Shown here: positions 52,425 to 60,940 of the stretch, piece after piece
Position numbering within the stretch: position 1 is the stretch's first letter
Layout: every line of letters starts with the position of its first letter
Source: Bacteroidota bacterium
Lineage (GTDB): Bacteria; Bacteroidota; Bacteroidia; M30B66
Reading direction: 5' to 3'
Assembly: GCA_027490225.1 (NCBI GenBank)
Contig: JAIXYK010000035.1
Location: 83,477-147,476 of the forward strand
Length of the DNA: 64,000 bases
Translations under genes and position numbers: made by a program
Notes under the pieces: generated by a model
The model's input: only the letters and a program-made list of their open reading frames with translations
What the model was told of the DNA's origin: nothing
The model's database searches: none

Positions 52425-54818
52425 TTAATGACTAACCACTAATTTCTTAGTAATCATTCCTTTTTCTGTCATTAGGTTTATCAGATAAATTCCGTTTGCG
52501 AAGTCAGACGTGTTTAATGTGATTCTTTGTTTTTCTGCATTCTCAATTGTTTGTGAGAATATAACCTGACCAACAGTATTTACAACGCCAATTCTTGCAT
52601 TCATGGCTTTAGAAAGATGTAAGTCAATATTTACTTCAGCACTTGCCGGGTTGGGAACTAATTGAAAGTAGTTAGCCTTATCGAAATTACTAAAGCCTGT
52701 TGCATCTAATTCCCAGCAATCTCCGTGTATTTCTGTTACAGTTCTTTCTATTAAGTTGCTAACGATGTCTACAATTTTATCTATACAAATAATACTATCA
52801 GTCATTTCATAATAGTGAATTCTGCATAAAGGAGCTGGCTCTGTAAACTTTCTAATAATTGAGTCTTGGTAGCTTATCCCGATTACTTTTTTTCCACCTA
52901 ATAAAAAGGAAGGTTGTACAGGATATTCCTCTGGATTAACCAAATTTTCAACATTCCAGATTTTAATCCCCTTCATATCAAATTCGTAAGAAGTAACAGA
53001 CGTGTTAGGATTTAAAATACCAATATCTACAAATTTTTCAGAGAAATCAACATTTAGAATACTTAAAGCAACGGTATCATTTGGATTTAACAAACCACCT
53101 GGGAAATTGCAATGGTTATGGGGAACATTACCATTGTGAGGATGGTTTTGACCAAAATTCACACAACTAGAAATTAATGTTGCATCAAAAACTGTAATTC
53201 TGTTATCTTGATTGATATCGTTACAAGGAGTAGGAGAAATATCAGAGCCTAAAATATCATCTACATACTTATTGGCATCGGCCATTTCTTGTGTACCGGT
53301 TGTATTGATATCACCCATAATGCGCGTCCCTCCACAAGCACCTTCACAATCTAATTTTGCTGAACCATATACTTCTCCATTACAATCTACATAAGGGTTG
53401 CACTCTTCTGCTAAAGCAATAGCTTTTTGTCCTTGTGCATTCATACTTAATTTAACACAAACCTGCGCCCAGTTATTGGTATGAGATAGTTCTGTTCTAC
53501 CAAGTGCATCAGGAGAATTGTCCCAATTAACTTTAACTACCATCGTATATGTTCCTGTGTCTAAATCTGTTATATCTACCCATTGGCAATCTAAACCAGC
53601 ACCATAAATATCACCGCATTGTCTTGAAATCCCCATATTTCCACAACCATATTGTGCATTTCCACCGTCGCCACATTCTAAATCTAACACACAAAATCCA
53701 TTTTTAAAACCAACAGGAATCGCGAAGCCTTGAGTATCATACATTACATATTCCGCATACCCTTCATAGTGCCAATGTCCATGGCAGTTTCCGTAAGAAA
53801 ATTGTGTAGGATGACTCTGAGGAGAACCGATATAATAATCTGCAGTTCCTATATTTTTGATATGTGTTGTAAAACGAATAATATCACGCGTTCCATAACC
53901 TGTAAGACAACCTTCTACAACATGGCAATTAGAAGCATTTATTGTTGTTAAATAAACAGAAGTTCTAATTACGTCTTCCAAAACAACTAAATCAGGTCGC
54001 CCTTCAGGACAATTTGGGTCGCCATCTTCATAGCAAATTCCACTCTCTATTGTTGCTAAAGGATTGTAGTTGCAAGCAGTTGGGTCCATACAGCCTACAA
54101 TTGGGCCATTGTAATTTAAAGACCAATTTATTTCTCCTGTGCAAGATGTTCCTACATCGCCCACTCTGATATAATAAGTTGAACCAGCTTGCATTAAAGC
54201 ATTAACCCTTGCTTGTTGTCCGCAGCCTCCAGCATTATCGTCATAATAAATAGTTCCTTCGTTTCCTTCAGAAATTAATACACCAGCGCAATGGTCGTAA
54301 ACCCATAATTTTGTATCACAAGTATTGGTTCCGCAAGTTGAAATAAAATACATACCAGAAGAATCAGGAGTAAACTTGTACCATTGGTTGGCTGTTTCAG
54401 CTATAAATTGACCGGGTTGAACTATTTGAGCCGAGTTACAATCTTGTCCTGGAGGGCAATTAAATAAAGCCGAAGTCCCTGCTCCATAATTTCCACCACT
54501 AGAAATTAACACACCATTTAGTTTTAAGGTATAAGAACCTTGTCCATAACTACAACAAATCCCATCACCAGCGGCATCTGAAATTGTGAAATTTAGACAT
54601 GTTCCTGGGTTAACACAAAATGTATCTCCTACAGCTCCGCCTGAAGCAACAACTGTAGAACCATTATTAATAGTCCAGCTAATTTCTCCTGGATATTGGT
54701 CAGGAACAATAGTTAATTGTACTTCAACTTGAGGAGAAATACATTGTGCTGACGCTATAGAAGGCGCCACAAAAACTATTAACAAAAGAGCGTAAAAAGC
54801 GTGTAAAAGGTTCTTCAT
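52425..54818 (-). CDS. Secreted lysyl oxidase-domain protein with dockerin-like and T9SS parts
   Basis: A 797-residue exported protein. Order: signal peptide (to about 24); beta-sandwich domains (about 30-235); a 'GCMDPTACNYNPLA' calcium-type motif common in Bacteroidota surface proteins; lysyl oxidase domain (about 275-460); dockerin-like segment 'NDINQDNRITVFDATLI' (about 533-549); T9SS sorting domain. The oxidase part has the copper histidines H346, H348, H350 in CHGHWHYEG, the cofactor lysine K372 in GFKNGFC and tyrosine K/Y partner Y405 in DIYGAGLDCQW, with spacings close to human LOX. Copper-dependent oxidation of lysine side chains is therefore plausible. Start chosen at the signal-peptide ATG, 12 codons inside the open frame. 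Confidence 0.85.
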   Translation of the reverse strand: MKNLLHAFYALLLIVFVAPSIASAQCISPQVEVQLTIVPDQYPGEISWTINNGSTVVASGGAVGDTFCVNPGTCLNFTISDAAGDGICCSYGQGSYTLKLNGVLISSGGNYGAGTSALFNCPPGQDCNSAQIVQPGQFIAETANQWYKFTPDSSGMYFISTCGTNTCDTKLWVYDHCAGVLISEGNEGTIYYDDNAGGCGQQARVNALMQAGSTYYIRVGDVGTSCTGEINWSLNYNGPIVGCMDPTACNYNPLATIESGICYEDGDPNCPEGRPDLVVLEDVIRTSVYLTTINASNCHVVEGCLTGYGTRDIIRFTTHIKNIGTADYYIGSPQSHPTQFSYGNCHGHWHYEGYAEYVMYDTQGFAIPVGFKNGFCVLDLECGDGGNAQYGCGNMGISRQCGDIYGAGLDCQWVDITDLDTGTYTMVVKVNWDNSPDALGRTELSHTNNWAQVCVKLSMNAQGQKAIALAEECNPYVDCNGEVYGSAKLDCEGACGGTRIMGDINTTGTQEMADANKYVDDILGSDISPTPCNDINQDNRITVFDATLISSCVNFGQNHPHNGNVPHNHCNFPGGLLNPNDTVALSILNVDFSEKFVDIGILNPNTSVTSYEFDMKGIKIWNVENLVNPEEYPVQPSFLLGGKKVIGISYQDSIIRKFTEPAPLCRIHYYEMTDSIICIDKIVDIVSNLIERTVTEIHGDCWELDATGFSNFDKANYFQLVPNPASAEVNIDLHLSKAMNARIGVVNTVGQVIFSQTIENAEKQRITLNTSDFANGIYLINLMTEKGMITKKLVVSH

Positions 54819-54851
54819 TTTGTAGTTATTGGTGGTTAAACTTAAGGGAAA

Positions 54852-54881
54852 CAAAGCTAATCAAATTTATTAAAAGACAAA
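54852..54881 (-). promoter_or_regulatory. Bacteroidota-type promoter for the lysyl oxidase gene
   Basis: Read on the minus strand: TTTG (54881-54878), 18 bases, TAGCTTTG (54859-54852). The ATG at 54818 lies about 27 bases after the predicted start of transcription, agreeing with the shorter reading frame. Confidence 0.58.
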
Positions 54882-54893
54882 ACTGTTTGATAA

Positions 54894-55865
54894 TTAAACC
54901 ATTATGGCTTTGTTTTGAAGTATTGATTCTATTTCGGTAATTACATTTTCTGTAAGTAAAGGCAGTATTTCCAATGCTTTGATATTATCAAGGATATGGC
55001 TGGTTTTAGAACCACCTAAGATTACAGTACTTACATTTGGGTTTTTTAAACACCAAGCTATCGCCAATCCTGGCATAGAAACGCCCAAATCTCCAGCTAA
55101 GCTTGTAAGTTTTTTGGTTTTTTCAATAGCATCTGTTGTTAACACTTTTTCTTTTAACCAATCTAAACCATCAATGCTTAATCTAGTATCGGTAGGAAAA
55201 CCGTTGTTGTATTTTCCTGACAATATTCCTGAAGATAAAGGAGACCAGATTGTAGAACCGTAACCATATTCTGTAAACAATGTTTTATATTCTTCCTCAA
55301 ACCTGTAACGGTGAAGCATATTATATTGAGGTTGCTCCATTGTAGGTGCAATTAAATGTTCGCGTTTCGCAATTGTTATAGCCTCAAGAATTTCTTCGGC
55401 ACTCCATTCGGAAGTTCCCCAGTATAAAATTTTGCCTTGTCTTATCAAGTCGTTCATTGCCCAAACTGTTTCTTCAATGGGCGTATTTGGGTCAGCTCGA
55501 TGACAAAAATATAAATCCAAATAATCCAGTTGAAAACGCTTAAGCGCCGCTTCGCAGCCTTCCATAACATGTTTGCGCGAAAGGCCAGTTTGATTAGGCT
55601 TGTCTCCACCCCAAAACACTTTACTTGAAACCACATAAGAAGAGCGCTGCCAATTCATTTTCTTCAAAATATTTCCCATCACAATTTCACTCTTTCCTCG
55701 TGAGTAAATTTCTGCATTATCGAAAAAGTTTATGCCATTTTCATAAGCTGTAACCATGAGCTGCTCAGCAACATCATCTGTAATTTGTTTTCCAAAAGTT
55801 AGCCAAGAGCCCAATGATAGCGCCGATAACTGCAAACCTGATTTTCCTAATCTACGATATTCCAT
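54894..55865 (-). CDS. Aldo/keto reductase
   Basis: A 323-residue NADPH-dependent aldo/keto reductase of the potassium-channel-beta-subunit-like group. The catalytic tetrad is complete: D49 and Y54 in DNAEIYSRGKSE, K82 in SSKVFWGG, H122 in FCHRADP. The C-terminal cofactor segment 'VSTVILGGSKTSHILDNI' is present. The natural substrate is unknown; related enzymes reduce toxic carbonyls. It lies 13 bases downstream of the HxlR regulator on the same strand, so regulator and enzyme are probably one transcript. Confidence 0.9.
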   Translation of the reverse strand: MEYRRLGKSGLQLSALSLGSWLTFGKQITDDVAEQLMVTAYENGINFFDNAEIYSRGKSEIVMGNILKKMNWQRSSYVVSSKVFWGGDKPNQTGLSRKHVMEGCEAALKRFQLDYLDLYFCHRADPNTPIEETVWAMNDLIRQGKILYWGTSEWSAEEILEAITIAKREHLIAPTMEQPQYNMLHRYRFEEEYKTLFTEYGYGSTIWSPLSSGILSGKYNNGFPTDTRLSIDGLDWLKEKVLTTDAIEKTKKLTSLAGDLGVSMPGLAIAWCLKNPNVSTVILGGSKTSHILDNIKALEILPLLTENVITEIESILQNKAIMV

Positions 55866-55878
55866 TTCTTTTTAAATT

Positions 55879-56274
55879 TTAATCTTGTAAAGTTAACTTG
55901 TTTGATATTCTTTCTTTTATAACAGGAGCTTCCATGTTCTTAAGTCCCCAAGTAACAATTTGTTCCATAATTGGTTGTAAACTTTTTCCTAAATCGGTTA
56001 AGCTGTATTCAACTTTAGGCGGAACAACAGGAAAAACCTCTCTTTTAACAATTCCATCTTGTTCCAATTCTCTTAACTGTTGAATAAGCATTTTTTCTGA
56101 AATCATTTCTATTTGATCCCTTAGTTCACTAAAACGCATGGTTCCACCTATTAAATTCCATACGATTAGTGCTTTCCATCTGCCTCCAATTAAATTTAGA
56201 ACATGCGTTACAGGACAAGCTGAAAGTAGACTTTTATTTACAAAATTTGTGGAGGATGTCTTTATTTTAGTCAT
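55879..56274 (-). CDS. HxlR-family (DUF24) transcriptional regulator
   Basis: A 131-residue winged-helix regulator. The family signature 'CPVTHVLNLIGGRWKALIVW' (about 20-39) begins with the protein's only cysteine (C20), the position that senses quinones, aldehydes or thiol stress in relatives such as YodB and HypR. The recognition helix lies in 'RFSELRDQIEMISEKMLIQQ' (about 48-67) and the wing around 'VEYSLTDLGKSL'. A perfect 7-base inverted repeat (56277-56292) sits three bases upstream of its start codon, so it probably regulates itself, the aldo/keto reductase behind it and the divergent NmrA-type gene. Confidence 0.92.
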   Translation of the reverse strand: MTKIKTSSTNFVNKSLLSACPVTHVLNLIGGRWKALIVWNLIGGTMRFSELRDQIEMISEKMLIQQLRELEQDGIVKREVFPVVPPKVEYSLTDLGKSLQPIMEQIVTWGLKNMEAPVIKERISNKLTLQD

Positions 56275-56276
56275 AG

Positions 56277-56292
56277 CTTACTATTTAGTAAG
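56277..56292. promoter_or_regulatory. Probable HxlR operator
   Basis: CTTACTATTTAGTAAG: perfect 7-base arms around TT. The word GTAAGTAC also occurs twice, at 56288-56295 and 56307-56314, 19 bases apart. TACT/AGTA words resemble operators of the YodB group of HxlR regulators. The element lies in the intergenic region shared by hxlR and the NmrA-type gene. Confidence 0.6.
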
Positions 56293-56369
56293 TACATAAC
56301 AACGGGGTAAGTACTTGCGGCAAAGTTAGTTTATATTGTTATTTGTGCAATAATTTAAAAACTAAAAAA

Positions 56370-57251
56370 ATGAAAATTACTGTTACTGGTTCATTGGGCC
56401 ATATTTCAAAAACTATTGTCATTAATTTGTTGCAAGCTGGTCATCAAGTGAATGTAATTACAAGTTCAGCATCTCGCAAAGATGAAATCGAAAAACTAGG
56501 TGCAACTGCATTTGTTGGAAATGTAGAAGATGCTGATTTAATTAATGATGCATTTAAAGGAGCGGATGCGGTTTATTTGATGATTCCTCCAAAATGGGGA
56601 GTTACCAATTGGTTGGGTTACCAAAAAGCCGTTGCCGATAATTATGTAAATGCTATAGAGTCAAATAAAATTAACTATGCAGTTGTGTTAAGCAGCATTG
56701 GCGCACACATGGGAACAGGAGCTGGCCCAATTGATGGCTTGGCATATTTAGAAAATGCATTAACAAAATTGTCTAATGTTAATGTATTGAACTTAAGACC
56801 AAGCTACTTTTTTTACAACCTTCACCAGCAAGCGGGAATGATTAAGCAAGCAGGAATTATGGGAAGTAATTTTGGTGCTGAGCATACTATTGTGTTAACC
56901 CATACATCAGACATTGCAGAAGTTGCAACTAATGCATTATTGCACCTCGATTTCAAAGGCCAATCGGTAAAATATATCGCCAGTGATGAGAGAAAAATTT
57001 CTGAGGTTGCATCTGTATTAGCTGAATCTGTTGGAAAAACAGGCACGCCATGGATTGAATTTTCTGACGAACAATCGTTTCAAGGTATGTTACAAGCTGG
57101 CTTAAATGAAGAAATGGCAAATGGTTATGTAACTATGGGAAAAGCAATGAGAACCAAAGAAATGGAATCTCATTACTGGAACAATCGTCCAGAAAAATTA
57201 GGAAAAGTAAAATTGGAAGATTTCGCTAAAGAGTTTGCTGCTGCGTTTTAG
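56370..57251 (+). CDS. NmrA-like NAD(P)-binding oxidoreductase
   Basis: A 293-residue Rossmann-fold protein of the NmrA/atypical short-chain dehydrogenase type. The nucleotide-binding motif is VTGSLGHISKTI (about 4-15), followed by 'GNVEDADLINDAFKGADAVY' and 'NVLNLRPSYFFYNL', typical of quinone-reductase-like members. It is divergent from the HxlR regulator, an arrangement usual for genes induced by electrophiles. The frame opens nine codons earlier, but the ATG at 56370 begins the beta-strand of the fold and is preferred. The gene ends just before the repeat element at 57269-57390. Confidence 0.88.
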   Translation: MKITVTGSLGHISKTIVINLLQAGHQVNVITSSASRKDEIEKLGATAFVGNVEDADLINDAFKGADAVYLMIPPKWGVTNWLGYQKAVADNYVNAIESNKINYAVVLSSIGAHMGTGAGPIDGLAYLENALTKLSNVNVLNLRPSYFFYNLHQQAGMIKQAGIMGSNFGAEHTIVLTHTSDIAEVATNALLHLDFKGQSVKYIASDERKISEVASVLAESVGKTGTPWIEFSDEQSFQGMLQAGLNEEMANGYVTMGKAMRTKEMESHYWNNRPEKLGKVKLEDFAKEFAAAF

Positions 57252-57268
57252 TGTTTGAAACTTTCGGT

Positions 57269-57390
57269 GGCTTCGAGTGCCTCAGCCAATGGCAATCTAG
57301 CCGCTGGCTGAGGTTCTCGAAATCAGCGGTTGAAAGGGGCTCGATTCAGAGGCTGAACTTGTAGAATCGGTGGCTGAGGTTCTCGAAGCC
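57269..57390. repeat. Palindromic intergenic repeat element
   Basis: GGCTTCGAGTGCCTCAGCCA (57269-57288) is an inverted copy (18 of 20 bases) of 57371-57390; a third copy of TGGCTGAGGTTCTCGAA starts at 57305, in direct orientation to the one at 57371. Smaller nested inverted words (CAGCCA/TGGCTG) occur inside. The element is GC-richer than its surroundings, sits between two plus-strand genes and can fold into a large hairpin, which may also end the NmrA-type transcript. Confidence 0.7.
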
Positions 57391-57430
57391 CCGATTATTT
57401 TCTTTATTCATTTTCAAAACAGTAATTCCT

Positions 57431-57438
57431 TACCTTTG
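57431..57438 (+). promoter_or_regulatory. korA: Promoter -7 element for korA
   Basis: TACCTTTG matches TAnnTTTG and lies 39 bases before the korA start. No clear -33 TTG is visible. Confidence 0.4.
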
Positions 57439-57477
57439 CGCGAACATTAAACGGGTAAAACTGTTTTAAAAACAACG

Positions 57478-59325
57478 ATGGATAATAATCAATTACTCGC
57501 CGTAGACGCAACAATATTGTTTGCAGGAGATTCTGGCGATGGAATACAACTCACAGGAAGTCAATTTACCACAACTACAGCTCTTTATGGAAACGATGTA
57601 AGTACGTTTCCTAATTTCCCTGCCGAAATTCGTGCCCCACAAGGTACACTGGCGGGCGTTTCTGGCTTTCAACTTAAGTTTGGAAGTGAAGAAATTTATA
57701 CTCCCGGCGACCAAAGCGATTATTTGGTAGTAATGAACGCTGCTGCGCTGAAAGCAAATTTAAAGCAGCTCAAAGCAGGAGGAACAATCATAGCCAATTC
57801 AGAAGGTTTTGACCCTAAAAATCTTAGACTTGCTAAATATCCCGAGGGAATTAATCCTTTAGAAGATGGAAGTTTAGATGGCTATAAACTTTTCAAAATA
57901 GATGTTACCAAACTAACCAAAGCGACTTTAGAAGGCAGTGGTTTGGGAACCAAAGAAATTGACAGAACTAAAAATATGTTCGTGTTAGGTTTTATCTATT
58001 GGATATTTAACCGACCGCTCGACACAACAATTAAGTTTATTGAACAACAATTTGCAAAACGCCCAGAAATTGTTGAGGCAAATATCAAAACATTAAAGGC
58101 GGGTTTTCACTACGGAGACACTACCGAAACTTTAATGCAAAGGGTACAAGTAAGACCTGCTCAAATTGCTCCTGGTGTTTATAGAAATATTAATGGTAAT
58201 CCCGCTACTGCTATTGGCCTAGTTGCAGCTGCCGAAAAAGCAGGTTTGAAATTGTATTTAGGATCTTACCCAATAACACCCGCTTCAGATATTTTACATG
58301 AGCTTTCTAAATACAAGAATTTTGGTGTTCAAACTTTTCAGGCGGAAGATGAAATTGCTGCCATTTGTTCTGCTATTGGAGCCTCTTTTGGTGGTTCTTT
58401 GGCGGTTACAACTTCATCTGGTCCTGGAATAGCGTTAAAAACCGAAGCAATTGGTTTGGCTATTATGTTAGAATTGCCATTGGTAATCATCAATGTGCAA
58501 AGAGGAGGACCATCAACTGGTTTGCCAACAAAAACAGAACAAGCAGATTTACTACAAGCTGTATATGGCCGTAATGGAGAAGCGCCTCTGCCTGTTATTG
58601 CAGCGCAAACGCCATCAGATTGCTTTGCTGCTGTGTACGAAGCTTGTAGAATTGCAGTTGAACACAGTACGCCTGTTTTCTTTTTAAGTGATGGATATTT
58701 GGCAAATGGTGCCGAACCTTGGAGATTTCCTTCCTCATCAGATTTACCAGCCATCACCCCAAATTTTGCAAAACCTCTGCCCGAAGGAGAAAAGTTTCTT
58801 CCTTATTTACGCGATGAGAAATTGGCCCGCAAATGGGCAATTCCTGGTATAAAAGGATTAGAGCACCGCATTGGTGGTTTAGAAAAAGAACACGAAACCG
58901 GAAATATTTCTTACGACCCCGATAACCATGAGTTTATGGTGAAACTAAGGGCGGAAAAAATCCAGAAAATTGCGGATACAATTCCTTTGCAAACCATTGA
59001 TAATGGACCTTCAAAAGGAAAATTATTAGTTGTTGGTTGGGGCTCAACTTACGGTTCTATTAAAACTGCTGTTAAAATGGCTTTGGCAGAAGGCTATGAA
59101 GTTGCACACGCGCACATTCGCTATCTGCAACCCTTTCCAAAAAATTTGGGCGAAGTGTTAAAGAACTACGAGCAAATCTTAGTGCCAGAAATGAATAATG
59201 GACAACTGGTTAGGATGCTCAGAGACCAATTTTTAGCACCTGCAGAGGGTTTCAACAAAATTAAAGGAATGCCTTTTTCATCTGAGGAATTGTTCCAAAA
59301 AATTAAATTAATGTCACAATTATGA
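57478..59325 (+). CDS. korA: 2-oxoacid:ferredoxin oxidoreductase, fused gamma-alpha subunit
   Basis: Large subunit of a KorAB-type enzyme that converts 2-oxoglutarate (or another 2-oxoacid) and CoA to the acyl-CoA while reducing ferredoxin. The 615 residues join a gamma domain (about 10-190; '[20 protein letters not shown]') to the alpha domain (about 200-600; '[19 protein letters not shown]', '[20 protein letters not shown]'). It overlaps korB by four bases. In aerobic Bacteroidota this pair often replaces or supplements the 2-oxoglutarate dehydrogenase of the TCA cycle. No ferredoxin gene is nearby. Confidence 0.93.
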   Translation: MDNNQLLAVDATILFAGDSGDGIQLTGSQFTTTTALYGNDVSTFPNFPAEIRAPQGTLAGVSGFQLKFGSEEIYTPGDQSDYLVVMNAAALKANLKQLKAGGTIIANSEGFDPKNLRLAKYPEGINPLEDGSLDGYKLFKIDVTKLTKATLEGSGLGTKEIDRTKNMFVLGFIYWIFNRPLDTTIKFIEQQFAKRPEIVEANIKTLKAGFHYGDTTETLMQRVQVRPAQIAPGVYRNINGNPATAIGLVAAAEKAGLKLYLGSYPITPASDILHELSKYKNFGVQTFQAEDEIAAICSAIGASFGGSLAVTTSSGPGIALKTEAIGLAIMLELPLVIINVQRGGPSTGLPTKTEQADLLQAVYGRNGEAPLPVIAAQTPSDCFAAVYEACRIAVEHSTPVFFLSDGYLANGAEPWRFPSSSDLPAITPNFAKPLPEGEKFLPYLRDEKLARKWAIPGIKGLEHRIGGLEKEHETGNISYDPDNHEFMVKLRAEKIQKIADTIPLQTIDNGPSKGKLLVVGWGSTYGSIKTAVKMALAEGYEVAHAHIRYLQPFPKNLGEVLKNYEQILVPEMNNGQLVRMLRDQFLAPAEGFNKIKGMPFSSEELFQKIKLMSQL

Positions 59326-60362
59326 GCATAGCAATAGAGGAAAAAGAACCAGTTGCGTTTACTTCCAAAGACCTTGTAACAGACCAAGATATTCGCTGGT
59401 GCCCTGGTTGTGGAGATTATTCAATTTTAAAGCAGGTACAAACTGTGCTCCCAGAAATGGGACTGAAAAAAGAGGAAATTGTATTTATTTCAGGAATCGG
59501 CTGCTCTTCTCGTTTTCCATATTACATGGAAACGTATGGCATGCATAGTATTCATGGCCGCGCAACGGCTGTTGCCTCTGGTCTTAAAGCCACGCGTCCT
59601 GAATTAAGCGTTTGGGTTATTACTGGTGATGGAGATTCCATGTCAATTGGAGGGAACCATTTCATACATATGTTGCGCAGAAATTTTAACTTGAATGTGC
59701 TGTTGTTTAACAATGAGATTTACGGTCTTACAAAAGGTCAATATTCACCAACATCAGAATTAGGAAAAGTCACCAAGAGCACGCCAATGGGCTCTATTGA
59801 CCACCCTTTTAATCCTTTAGCTTTGGTGCTTGGTGCAGAAGGAACATTCGTATCACGCACCATGGACCGCGATCCAATTCACATGCGTACTATCTTAAAA
59901 CGTGCTAACGAACACCAAGGAACATCATTGGTAGAGATTTATCAAAACTGTAATGTTTTTAATGATGGAGCTTTTGAAATATTCACCGAAAAATCATCCA
60001 AAGCTCAGCAAACTTTGATGGTAGAAAATGGTCAGCCATTGATATTCGGTGCAACAAAAGAAAAGGGAATTGTTTTGGATGGCTTCCATCCAAGAGTGGT
60101 AAATTTAGAAAATGTTTCCACTAATGATTTGTGGATTCACGATGAGCGCGACCGAGTGAAAGCTGGAATCTTGACACGCTTTTTCGATGATGGCTCTTCT
60201 GTAGAACATTACCCAAGACCATTCGGAGTTTTTTATGTAGAAGATCGTTTCACATACGAAACTGCATTTCAAGCGCAGATTCAACATGCCATCGAAACAA
60301 AGGGAAAAGGAAATCTGGATGCTTTGCTCAAAGGCAATAGTACCTGGGAAGTGAAAGCATAA
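59322..60362 (+). CDS. korB: 2-oxoacid:ferredoxin oxidoreductase, beta subunit
   Basis: A 346-residue thiamine-diphosphate and [4Fe-4S] subunit that pairs with the upstream gamma-alpha subunit. Cluster cysteines: C27 and C30 in [10 protein letters not shown]61 in [10 protein letters not shown]210 in YQNCNVFND. The thiamine motif is '[20 protein letters not shown]' (about 102-121) followed by '[19 protein letters not shown]'. All needed residues are present. The gene ends nine bases before hemJ. Confidence 0.95.
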   Translation: MSIAIEEKEPVAFTSKDLVTDQDIRWCPGCGDYSILKQVQTVLPEMGLKKEEIVFISGIGCSSRFPYYMETYGMHSIHGRATAVASGLKATRPELSVWVITGDGDSMSIGGNHFIHMLRRNFNLNVLLFNNEIYGLTKGQYSPTSELGKVTKSTPMGSIDHPFNPLALVLGAEGTFVSRTMDRDPIHMRTILKRANEHQGTSLVEIYQNCNVFNDGAFEIFTEKSSKAQQTLMVENGQPLIFGATKEKGIVLDGFHPRVVNLENVSTNDLWIHDERDRVKAGILTRFFDDGSSVEHYPRPFGVFYVEDRFTYETAFQAQIQHAIETKGKGNLDALLKGNSTWEVKA

Positions 60363-60371
60363 GCAATCAGC

Positions 60372-60914
60372 ATGTACATTTACCTTAAAACCATTCACAT
60401 TATCTTTATTGTAACATGGTTTGCTGGGCTTTTCTATTTTCCCCGACTATTGATATATGACGTGGAGGCAAGATTAAAACCCGTTGTAGAAAGTAAAATT
60501 TTGGTGGAACAATTCCGCATCATGCAGAAGCGTCTGCTTTTTGGAATTACATGGCCATCCATGGTAATAACTATTATTCTAGGAATTTTGTTAAAAACGG
60601 AATCTCCACATATTAATTGGGGCGACACTTGGTTTGTTGTAAAATTGATTTTTGTTTCCTGTCTCATTTTTTATCATTTAAGTCTTCATAAAATTTACAA
60701 TGACTTAAAAAGAAATGAAGTAAAAGTAACGGGCACATTTTTAAGAATTTGGAATGAGGTAGCTACTGTTTTTCTCATTGCCATTGTGTTTTTGGTGGAA
60801 TTTCAAAATACCATCAGCATGTTGTATGGCTTAGCTGGACTAGCTGTACTAATTGCAGTTTTAATGGCTGCAATTAAAATTTATAAGCTGTTAAGAGAAA
60901 AAAACGCATCTTGA
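60372..60914 (+). CDS. hemJ: HemJ-type protoporphyrinogen IX oxidase
   Basis: A 180-residue membrane protein with about four or five spans that oxidises protoporphyrinogen to protoporphyrin IX in haem synthesis. 'YLKTIHIIFIVTWFAGLFYF' at the N-terminus carries the conserved histidine (H9) of the family, and 'LFGITWPSMVITIILGILL' and 'DTWFVVKLIFVSCLIFYH' hold the later conserved Trp/Lys and His positions. It is expressed behind korAB and before a secreted peptidase; the link between haem and the oxidoreductase is unclear. Confidence 0.85.
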   Translation: MYIYLKTIHIIFIVTWFAGLFYFPRLLIYDVEARLKPVVESKILVEQFRIMQKRLLFGITWPSMVITIILGILLKTESPHINWGDTWFVVKLIFVSCLIFYHLSLHKIYNDLKRNEVKVTGTFLRIWNEVATVFLIAIVFLVEFQNTISMLYGLAGLAVLIAVLMAAIKIYKLLREKNAS

Positions 60915-60940
60915 GCCAAGTTTTATTTGGTTTTACTTGC

